From positions 1 through 5,137 of the forward strand of contig CALPPK020000133.1 of NCBI GenBank assembly GCA_943325435.2: DNA of 5,137 nucleotides. Direction: 5' to 3'. This DNA is from Bifidobacterium breve. Its GTDB lineage: Bacteria; Actinomycetota; Acidimicrobiia; Acidimicrobiales; Ilumatobacteraceae. Of the stretch, positions 1 through 5,041 are shown piece after piece. The notes beneath the pieces are model-generated. The model was not told where the DNA came from, searched no databases, and saw only the letters and a list, made by a program, of their open reading frames with translations. Position 1 is the first letter of the stretch. Each line of letters begins with the position of its first letter. The position numbers and the translations under genes were made by a program.

Positions 1-287
1 ACTTTGGGCCGCGTGAACCGAGAAACACCAACACGTTGCAACAGCAAGCGAATCATTCGTTCGGTGATGTCAAAGTCTGTGATTGCACCACCACGCAAAG
101 GCCTAACAGCAACGATGTAACTCGGCGTACGACCAATCATGTCCCACGCGTCATGACCAGTGGCCAAAACCTCACCAGATTGGCGATTTACCGCAATAAC
201 TGAAGGCTCATTGAGCACTATGCCCTTGCCCTTCATGTACACCAAAGTGTTGGCAGTACCGAGGTCGATTGCGAGGTCACGAGCCAT
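1..287 (-). CDS. mreB: Rod shape-determining protein MreB, N-terminal part (cut by window edge)
   Basis: This is the N-terminal 95 residues of MreB, the bacterial actin homologue that polymerises under the membrane and guides lateral wall synthesis. I translated the minus strand by hand. It opens MARDLAIDLGTANTLVY, where D8 to T14 (DLGTANT) is the phosphate-1 loop of the actin/Hsp70 ATPase fold. It continues with NEPSVIAV, IGRTP, RPLRGG and ITDFDITERMI, all in the usual MreB order. About 95 of roughly 340 residues are present and the C-terminus lies beyond position 1. The ATG at 287 is chosen because an AGAAGGA ribosome site sits 7 bases upstream and the family normally starts close to this sequence. 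The gene follows the small membrane-protein gene by 36 bases and is probably the third gene of the moaE operon. No separate promoter was seen. The identification is firm. Confidence 0.97.
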   Translation of the reverse strand, partial: MARDLAIDLGTANTLVYMKGKGIVLNEPSVIAVNRQSGEVLATGHDAWDMIGRTPSYIVAVRPLRGGAITDFDITERMIRLLLQRVGVSRFTRPK

Positions 288-294
288 GGTTAGG

Positions 295-301
295 TCCTTC
301 T
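295..301 (-). promoter_or_regulatory. Ribosome binding site of mreB
   Basis: On the minus strand AGAAGGA lies 7 bases before the mreB ATG. It is a good Shine-Dalgarno match at good spacing and fixes the start at 287. It contrasts with the genes at transcription-unit starts in this window, which have no such site. Confidence 0.8.
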
Positions 302-323
302 ATGGAGAAACGAGTTGTGCTCA

Positions 324-530
324 TTAGTTGCGCCGGTCTTCTTGGTTGTTTCGATGCACGGATGACTGTCTCGCTTCGGGAGACAATGCATCAATGTGTC
401 GGCGGAAGTTTGCGATTCCGTCATCAATACGAACATTGCGGTTATCAAGATAAATCAATACAAGCAACGTTGCACCAGACACGATTGCGATGAAAGAAAA
501 AAGACCGGTGAAAAAAGAAAGAGCGATCAT
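324..530 (-). CDS. Small single-pass membrane protein between moaE and mreB
   Basis: I do not recognise this 68-residue protein. Residues about 6-28 form one hydrophobic helix (FFTGLFSFIAIVSGATLLVL and onward). A short polar, basic C-terminal tail follows (RNVRIDDGIANFRRHIDAL, then PEARQ and a charged end). The probable topology is a membrane anchor with about 40 residues on the cytoplasmic side, given the arginines after the helix. The ATG at 530 overlaps the moaE stop as ATGA, the classic arrangement for translational coupling, and the ORF ends 36 bases before mreB. The conserved-looking context and coupling argue that it is a real gene and not a chance ORF. Its position suggests a link to MreB or the envelope, but that is guilt by association only. 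A divisome-type small protein (FtsL/FtsB class) was considered, but no coiled coil is visible. Confidence 0.75.
   Translation of the reverse strand: MIALSFFTGLFSFIAIVSGATLLVLIYLDNRNVRIDDGIANFRRHIDALSPEARQSSVHRNNQEDRRN
527..530 (-). promoter_or_regulatory. ATGA stop-start overlap (translational coupling)
   Basis: The moaE stop TGA (529-527) and the ATG of the small membrane protein (530-528) share bases. The bases before this ATG contain only a weak GGCGAG-like site, so re-initiation by ribosomes finishing moaE is the likely way the small gene is translated. Confidence 0.75.
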
Positions 531-1009
531 GATGGGTTACTCGCCACTTGTTGTGGTGTTGTGATGTTGTGGGCATTGGTTCCCCAATCAGACCCACCAT
601 CCCAATTTTCTTTTTTCCAAATTGGAGCAGATTCTTTCAACGCATCTATGAGAAACCGTGCGGCATCAAATGCAATGGGGCGATGTGCCGATGACACTGC
701 AACAACAACTGATGATTCCCCTAATGACAATTCACCAGTGCGATGCAATATTGCAATCCTTCGGGCATCAGCGAAACGGACTCGCGCTTCATTAGCAATC
801 TTTGCAAATGCTGGAATCACTGCATCTTCGTATGCCTCATATTCGAGCGATGTGACATCGGTGCGGCCATCAGCATGGTCTCGAACTGTGCCGGAAAACA
901 GAACCACGGCGCCGCAGTCTGGCCGCACTGCCCACTGATAGATGTCGCCGATGGGGAGTTCTGAGGCGGTTAATTCGAACCACTCTTCTCCGAGCAACGG
1001 TGCAGGCAT
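527..1009 (-). CDS. moaE: Molybdopterin synthase catalytic (large) subunit MoaE
   Basis: MoaE is the large subunit of molybdopterin synthase. With thiocarboxylated MoaD it puts two sulfurs into cyclic pyranopterin monophosphate to make molybdopterin in the cytoplasm. The 160-residue product has the family blocks in order: GAVVLFSGTVRDH (33-45), LEYEAYEDA (55-63), RIAILHRTGELSLGE (84-98), VSSAHR (105-110) and ALKESAPIWKKE (123-134). K125 and K132 match the two active-site lysines known from E. coli (K119, K126), and H109-R110 matches its conserved His-Arg pair, so the enzyme looks intact. Its length is near the usual 140-160. No moaD or moaA is beside it. It is the first gene of a minus-strand operon with a small membrane protein and mreB. 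The ATG at 1009 has no good Shine-Dalgarno site but sits 6 bases after a TACGAT hexamer, suggesting a leaderless mRNA. Confidence 0.95.
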   Translation of the reverse strand: MPAPLLGEEWFELTASELPIGDIYQWAVRPDCGAVVLFSGTVRDHADGRTDVTSLEYEAYEDAVIPAFAKIANEARVRFADARRIAILHRTGELSLGESSVVVAVSSAHRPIAFDAARFLIDALKESAPIWKKENWDGGSDWGTNAHNITTPQQVASNPS

Positions 1010-1021
1010 AGTTCAATCGTA
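1010..1021 (-). promoter_or_regulatory. moaE: Probable leaderless promoter of the moaE operon
   Basis: On the minus strand a TACGAT hexamer (1021-1016, form TAnnnT) is followed by six bases and then the moaE ATG. A sigma-70 type -10 box placed there would start transcription at or next to the A of the ATG. No convincing -35 box is present at 16-18 bases. The call rests on this spacing recurring exactly at two other gene starts in the window. Confidence 0.5.
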
Positions 1022-1045
1022 CTCTCACAGCACTGGGTAGGGCTT

Positions 1046-1097
1046 GCGATGGCGCCGACACTTGTGCACCCATCGCGATTAGTGTCTGACACTTGTG
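1046..1097. repeat. Cluster of short inverted and direct repeats in the divergent promoter region
   Basis: Within 52 bases there are several symmetric elements. A perfect 7-base inverted repeat GCGATGG (1046-1052) / CCATCGC (1070-1076) encloses 17 bases. ATCGCGAT (1072-1079) is an 8-base palindrome. AGTGTC-T-GACACT (1081-1093) is a perfect 13-base dyad. GACACTTGTG occurs twice, at 1057-1066 and 1088-1097, 31 bases apart or about three helical turns. The palindromes GGCGCC (1051-1056) and GTGCAC (1064-1069) also lie inside. The cluster sits between divergent genes and reaches the GTG start at 1095, so an operator is a reasonable reading, but no known regulator consensus was recognised. Confidence 0.5.
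1080..1085 (+). promoter_or_regulatory. Possible -10 box for the gene at 1095
   Basis: TAGTGT fits TAnnnT and lies 9 bases before the GTG start. No Shine-Dalgarno site is present between them, so the mRNA would have a leader of a few bases or none. A CCGACA half-match to a -35 box at 1055-1060 has a long 19-base spacer. This is the weakest of the four leaderless candidates. Confidence 0.35.
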
Positions 1098-1892
1098 AGT
1101 GCCGACGAATTTGAGAACCAAGATCAAGCACCCGTGCCCGCGTACGAACGCACGTGGCGCCACCCAGCCGAGATGGCAGATGCTGCACGTACAGACTTCC
1201 TAACAACGCCACCAAAAATCAGTCGACGCCTGACTGCTTTTGCCGCGGGCATCAGCCTGGTGGCATCGGGTGTAGTTCTCGCCATCGCAGTTCCAAAGGG
1301 CATCTCTTCATACCGAGAAGAAATAGAGGCTGTATTTCAAGCATCCCCAAGCAGCACCGTGTCGCTGGTCAAGAACTATTCGCCGAAGGAGATGACCGTC
1401 ATCAAGAGTGATGCCGGCACAACTTCGGCATTGTCTCTTGGAAACGGCGTCTGGATTGCAGCTAGCGACGACATAGCCACTGCCACTTCTCTATGGGTCA
1501 CGTCAGAGACGGGACTCAGTGCACCGGTCAGAATCGTCGCAAAAGATCCATCGACTGGACTAGCTCTCGTTCATTGTGAAGAAAAGTCAGTGTGGGGACC
1601 TGCACCAGATCTGAGTCACCTGATTGATCCCACTCAAATTTCAGATCTATCGCAGTATCAAGTTGTCGACACAGCCGCAGCGGTTTCGTTTGTGCCTCAG
1701 CCCAGTTTGTCGACTGATGAGAAATCAACCGATGTGCCAATCAATTCCACCGACACAATTCATGGACTTGCAACAGTTCGTGATTCGCAAGGACAATTGG
1801 TCGGAATCGTGGTGCGCCGCGATCACTCTGCGTGGATGCTGAATAAAGCTTCGATAATTGGCATGATTCGGACACTCTTGCGTCAACCCTGA
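1095..1892 (+). CDS. Membrane-anchored HtrA/trypsin-like protein lacking the catalytic triad
   Basis: The 265-residue product has a polar N-terminus with YERTWRHPAE (18-26), which I recall in front of serine-protease-like domains in Acidimicrobiia. One membrane helix follows at about 46-67, after the basic KISRR stretch. An outside domain of about 190 residues has the outline of an HtrA/trypsin-2 fold: GNGVWIAASDD (117-126), PVRIVAKDPSTGLALVH (144-160), GQLVGIVV (233-240), and a closing strand-helix AWMLNKASIIGMI. The positions that normally hold the triad are changed. The TNAHVV block reads TATSLW (129-134), the DPxTDLA aspartate is G155, and the NSGG block reads IHGL (222-225). It is therefore probably an inactive binding or sensing relative, not a protease. 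The GTG start is preceded by no ribosome site. It is divergent from moaE and lies 36 bases before the zincin-like gene, so both could be co-expressed. The fold assignment is by eye and moderate; the altered residues depend on my alignment. Confidence 0.65.
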   Translation: MSADEFENQDQAPVPAYERTWRHPAEMADAARTDFLTTPPKISRRLTAFAAGISLVASGVVLAIAVPKGISSYREEIEAVFQASPSSTVSLVKNYSPKEMTVIKSDAGTTSALSLGNGVWIAASDDIATATSLWVTSETGLSAPVRIVAKDPSTGLALVHCEEKSVWGPAPDLSHLIDPTQISDLSQYQVVDTAAAVSFVPQPSLSTDEKSTDVPINSTDTIHGLATVRDSQGQLVGIVVRRDHSAWMLNKASIIGMIRTLLRQP

Positions 1893-1916
1893 CGATGTAA
1901 CTCACGTCGCGCCTCC

Positions 1917-1928
1917 TATCATGAGTGA
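1917..1928 (+). promoter_or_regulatory. Probable leaderless promoter of the zincin-like gene
   Basis: TATCAT (1917-1922) is a full TAnnnT -10 match followed by six bases and then ATG at 1929. Transcription would begin at or beside that ATG. This also avoids an out-of-frame ATG at 1921 that opens a 9-codon ORF (1921-1947, stop included) and would compete for ribosomes on any longer transcript. No good -35 box was found. Confidence 0.5.
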
Positions 1929-3107
1929 ATGGCTGATGGTGACATGAATGCTTCCAATCCTTTCGGTGGCATCCCCTTCTTCAACGACATGATGAGGGCA
2001 ATGGCTGGTCAAGGGCCGCTGAATTGGGACCTTGCGCAACAGTTCGCACAACTAGGCGCTGTAGGTGATTCACCAGACCCAGAACCAGATACAGCCACAC
2101 GCCTAGCGTTCAATTCGCTTGCAGACATTGCCGATATGCATGTTCGGGCGATCACGTCTCTCTCCACCGGATCAAACGATACGCATACGGAAATTCTCAC
2201 GACAACGCGAGCACGGTGGGCACATCGCACCTTGACTGACCTGCGCCCGCTATTCACAAACCTTGCTACAGCGCTTCAGCCGCAGAACACAGATAGTGAT
2301 GTTCCTGATGATCCGATGACAGCCATGATGGCAAACCTTTCAACAATGATGGCCCCCGCCATGATGGGCATGTCTGTTGGCTCAATGATTGGCGCGCTTG
2401 CAAGTCATGCTCTCGGACAATATGAAATTCCGCTTGCACGACCTCACGCATCGGAAATCCTTATCGTTGCATCTTCAGTTGACGCGTTCGCAACGGAATG
2501 GGAAATTCCTAAAGACGACCTACGCATGTGGGTCCTCATTCACGAACTTGCTTCACACGCAGTTCTTGCGGCGCCAGCTATCGCTGAAGGACTCACCACT
2601 TTGGTGCAGGCACATGTCTCTGCGTTTCGACCAAACCCTGATGCATTGATGTCGTCTCTCACAGATCTTGACCCAGCCGATGCTGATGCAATGGCGGCAG
2701 TGCAGAATCTGTTCTCTAACCCAATGGTCATGATGGGCGCCTCACGTACGGCTGAACAAGAAGCAATTGCCCCAGTTCTAGATGCGCACGTTGCTGCTAT
2801 TTCTGGCTATATCGACTACGTGGTTGACTCGGTCAGTGCGCGGTTACTGGGTGGTGCGTCGCCAATTGCCGAAGCTGTTCGTCGACGTCGAGTACAGAAC
2901 GGCACAAACTCTCATCTTGTAGAACAACTCCTCGGCATTTCTCAGACACGTGCTCAACAACAACGTGGTCGTGCGTTTATTCAAGGCGTTGTAGAGCGCG
3001 AGGGCTCCGCATTGCTGCCATCTCTTGTCTCAGCGCCGGGAAATCTCCCTACACCTAATGAGATCGACGCCCCCGGGTTGTGGCTCGCCCGCTTAGAGAT
3101 CCAATAG
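1929..3107 (+). CDS. DUF2342/Zincin_2-family protein with altered HExxH motif
   Basis: This 392-residue protein belongs to the actinobacterial 'zinc-dependent metalloprotease' group (DUF2342, Zincin_2, also called putative hydrolase). Family landmarks seen are NPFGGIPFFNDMMRAM (10-25), QGPLNWDLAQQ (28-38), GSMIGALASHALGQYEIPL (151-169), the DDLRMWVLIHE block (196-206), SGYIDYVVD (292-300), and a C-terminal half with QQQRGRAFIQGVV and LPTPNEIDAPGLWLAR (373-388). No signal peptide is present, so it is probably cytoplasmic. The usual HExxH reads H205-E206-L-A-S209, with a histidine one place later at 210. The acidic residue I expect before G293 is S292. Zinc binding and proteolysis are therefore doubtful. 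Residues 130-153 hold nine methionines. ATG 1929 fits a leaderless start; ATG 1944 (Met6) is an alternative. The 3' end overlaps the convergent transporter gene. Family identification is strong; activity is uncertain. Confidence 0.85.
   Translation: MADGDMNASNPFGGIPFFNDMMRAMAGQGPLNWDLAQQFAQLGAVGDSPDPEPDTATRLAFNSLADIADMHVRAITSLSTGSNDTHTEILTTTRARWAHRTLTDLRPLFTNLATALQPQNTDSDVPDDPMTAMMANLSTMMAPAMMGMSVGSMIGALASHALGQYEIPLARPHASEILIVASSVDAFATEWEIPKDDLRMWVLIHELASHAVLAAPAIAEGLTTLVQAHVSAFRPNPDALMSSLTDLDPADADAMAAVQNLFSNPMVMMGASRTAEQEAIAPVLDAHVAAISGYIDYVVDSVSARLLGGASPIAEAVRRRRVQNGTNSHLVEQLLGISQTRAQQQRGRAFIQGVVEREGSALLPSLVSAPGNLPTPNEIDAPGLWLARLEIQ
3055..3107. other. Convergent 3' overlap of two genes (53 bases)
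   Basis: The transporter stop (TAG, 3057-3055) lies inside the zincin-like gene, and the zincin-like stop (TAG, 3105-3107) lies inside the transporter gene. Both reading frames are open through the overlap. No intergenic space is left for a conventional terminator on either strand, and none was recognised nearby. Confidence 0.9.
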
Positions 3108-4290
3108 ACATTCCTCGCATTTGCGCGTACATCACCGCCCCCGCAATACCGACGACACCAACCACCGCAAATCCCACCCATCCGGCGGGTGCAAAGATGA
3201 CGGGTACTAACCCGCCAGCAACCCAGGCCATCTGATTCTGAGTTTCAAAGCGCGAGAAGGCCCGGCCTCTGTTTGCATCGGGCGCTCCGCTTTGCACTGT
3301 TGCCTCAAATGCGAGTCGACCAATTGCTGCAGCAGCATTGACTACGGCTGCCAACAGAATTCCGCCAGTAATGCGTCCGTACCATGCGGTTCCGATGCCG
3401 ACTATTCCCACAGTAACAAGAGCAAAGAGAAGCATTGTCTCTACGCGCATCTTCTTGCGTAGAGACGGACCAACAAAGTTTGCTCCCAGCGTTGCAAGTC
3501 CAGAGAGTCCGATCGCCAAGCCGAACCATGCAGTGCCAGCTATTTCACGACGCAACCAGAAAGCCAAATGAAAGAACATGAATCCGACCACTCCGCGCAA
3601 GACTCGCATTGCATTGGCTGCCGCTACAACGCTTTCAGAATGTAGTTCTTCAGTTTCAAGGGCATCTGCTGGTGTTGCAGCAACAACACTTTTCGGTAAG
3701 CGGTTTGCATTAAGTGCCGCAGCAAGAAATGCAAGAACTCCGAAGCCAAGAGCGGCTTGTGAACTTAGAAATTGCAAAAGTCCAACTGGAACAACGACGA
3801 CGAAGCCAGTAATGCCTGCAATCTGACCCAGTTTGCTGTTAGCTGTCACCAAACCATCAGGATCTGAAATCGTGGTGGGCACTAACGAGGATTTTGCAAT
3901 TGAATATGTCTTTGCAAGAACAAGTGATGCGAACGCCAATGGGAAAAGCGCAAGCGAATCAAGTGATTGCATCATGCCGATCAGTACAAGCGCACGCAAG
4001 ATGGCAACCATCAGCACCACCATGCGTTGCCCACCGCGCATACGGTCAACGAGAGGCCCGACAAACGGCGCCACAATGGCGAATGGCGCCATGCTCACTG
4101 CAAGAAACAAAATCACTTTGGTTCGAGCCGCATCAGGGCTAATCGACAAAAAGAGCGAATCAGCGAGCGCCAATGTCATAGATGTTTCGCCGGCCACCAT
4201 CAGTGAATGAGTGCGCGACAACCTCTGAAAAGCAGTGACGGGAGGCAGACCGCCGTTTTCTAAAGGTTGAGTTTTGCGCCGCGTTACCAC
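3055..4290 (-). CDS. Major facilitator superfamily (MFS) transporter
   Basis: The 411-residue product is an integral membrane transporter with about 11-12 hydrophobic segments from residue 33 to about 390. A loop motif A-like GPLVDRMRGGQR (78-89) follows the second helix. The central cytoplasmic loop spans about residues 198-228. A second-half counterpart reads GPSLRKKMR (274-282). The block APDANRGRAFSRFETQNQ (336-353) near the end resembles drug or siderophore exporters of the MFS_3/EntS kind. The substrate cannot be told from sequence. The GTG at 4290 lies 9 bases past the regX3 stop with no ribosome site, so it may be read from the regX3 operon, from its own leaderless promoter, or both. 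Met31 (ATG at 4200) is a possible later start. The last 17 codons or so run into the convergent zincin-like gene and encode a polar, arginine-rich tail (GRATTRGRRSH) unlikely to be needed for transport. Confidence 0.88.
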   Translation of the reverse strand: MVTRRKTQPLENGGLPPVTAFQRLSRTHSLMVAGETSMTLALADSLFLSISPDAARTKVILFLAVSMAPFAIVAPFVGPLVDRMRGGQRMVVLMVAILRALVLIGMMQSLDSLALFPLAFASLVLAKTYSIAKSSLVPTTISDPDGLVTANSKLGQIAGITGFVVVVPVGLLQFLSSQAALGFGVLAFLAAALNANRLPKSVVAATPADALETEELHSESVVAAANAMRVLRGVVGFMFFHLAFWLRREIAGTAWFGLAIGLSGLATLGANFVGPSLRKKMRVETMLLFALVTVGIVGIGTAWYGRITGGILLAAVVNAAAAIGRLAFEATVQSGAPDANRGRAFSRFETQNQMAWVAGGLVPVIFAPAGWVGFAVVGVVGIAGAVMYAQMRGMSIGSLSGRATTRGRRSH

Positions 4291-4302
4291 GCAGCGATAC
4301 TA
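4291..4302 (-). promoter_or_regulatory. Possible internal leaderless promoter of the MFS gene
   Basis: On the minus strand TAGTAT (4302-4297) fits TAnnnT, is followed by six bases, and then the GTG start at 4290. The first three bases of the hexamer are the regX3 stop codon. Start-site distance matches the moaE and zincin-like promoters. A stop codon TAG gives half of the match for free, so confidence is lower. Confidence 0.4.
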
Positions 4303-5025
4303 CGCCGTACGTTGTTTGTCGTACTTGTATCCGAGACCGCGGATGGTGACAATGCGTGTCGGATTGGCCGGATCATCTTCAATTTTTGAACGTAAACGCT
4401 TGACATGGACATCGAGCGTCTTTGTGTCTCCGACATAGTCGCTGCCCCACACACGGTCAATCAGAGTTTCGCGGGGCAATACTCGCCCTGCATTAGCGAG
4501 CAAGATATGAAGCAGCTCAAATTCCTTTAGTGGCAACGCTTGTGCTTCTCCACGAATGATTACTTCATGCTGATCAGGATCAAGTGCCACGTCGCCAACT
4601 TCAATAGAAGCTCCGGAAAGCTCGCCGCCACGATCATTTGGCACGCGACGCATCACCGCGCGCATACGTGCTGTTAACTCACGAAGGCGGTATGGCTTTG
4701 TTACGTAATCATCTGCCCCAACTTCAAGACCAACAACAGTGTCAATCTCGGCACCTTTAGCAGTCACCATGATGATGGGGGTTGTGGTCTTCTTGCGTAA
4801 TTGACGACACACATCAATGCCGGACATTTTTGGCAACATGACATCAAGCAGCACCAAATCTGGCTGAACAAGATCGAACATTTCAAGGGCCTGCAAACCA
4901 TCACGAGCAACTTCGACGCGGAATCCTTCGCGCTTCAAACCGACTTGCAACGCCTCAATGAATGACTCTTCGTCTTCTACTACCAACACCGTTGGGATAC
5001 CTGTTGCTGTCCGTGCGTTCACCAT
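4300..5025 (-). CDS. regX3: OmpR/PhoB-family response regulator, RegX3 type
   Basis: This 241-residue two-component regulator has a receiver domain (about 11-128) with the acidic pair E17-D18, phospho-acceptor D61 in LLDVMLP, switch residue T88, Y107, and K110 in the KPYRLREL segment. A winged-helix DNA-binding domain spans about 140-236. The blocks LPLKEFELLHILL (164-176), DRVWGSDYVGDTKTLDVHVK (190-209) and IRGLGYKY closely resemble Mycobacterium RegX3, the phosphate-responsive partner of SenX3. All key residues are present, so it should be phosphorylated and bind DNA. The gene follows the kinase end by 16 bases, and the MFS gene follows by 9, suggesting one operon. The start is either ATG 5025 or GTG 5022. 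GGGAGGG ends one base before the ATG, which is too close, and four before the GTG, so the GTG may be the real start with only one residue lost. The target genes are not shown by this window. Confidence 0.93.
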   Translation of the reverse strand: MVNARTATGIPTVLVVEDEESFIEALQVGLKREGFRVEVARDGLQALEMFDLVQPDLVLLDVMLPKMSGIDVCRQLRKKTTTPIIMVTAKGAEIDTVVGLEVGADDYVTKPYRLRELTARMRAVMRRVPNDRGGELSGASIEVGDVALDPDQHEVIIRGEAQALPLKEFELLHILLANAGRVLPRETLIDRVWGSDYVGDTKTLDVHVKRLRSKIEDDPANPTRIVTIRGLGYKYDKQRTA

Positions 5026-5026
5026 G

Positions 5027-5033
5027 CCCTCCC
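5027..5033 (-). promoter_or_regulatory. regX3: Ribosome binding site of regX3, start ambiguous
   Basis: GGGAGGG on the minus strand is a strong Shine-Dalgarno match. It leaves 1 base to the ATG at 5025 but 4 to the GTG at 5022, which is codon 2 of the same frame. Spacing favours GTG 5022. Confidence 0.7.
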
Positions 5034-5041
5034 ATAGTGAC

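Noticed and set aside
396..938. A 180-codon plus-strand ORF opposite moaE and the small membrane gene
   Set aside because: It is antisense to a clearly conserved moaE, its product is rich in Ser, Ala, Thr and Arg without domain features, and no promoter or ribosome site supports it.
1881..1894. Small inverted repeat CGTCA / TGACG around the stop of the HtrA-like gene
   Set aside because: A 5-base stem with a 4-base loop and no T-tract is too weak to call a terminator.
1921..1947. A 9-codon ORF overlapping the zincin-like start
   Set aside because: It has no ribosome site and would lie upstream of the proposed transcription start. It is used only as support for a leaderless start.
3833..4210. 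A 125-codon plus-strand ORF, and several shorter ones, opposite the MFS gene
   Set aside because: They mirror the codon pattern of the transporter on the other strand and have low-complexity products with no recognisable motif.
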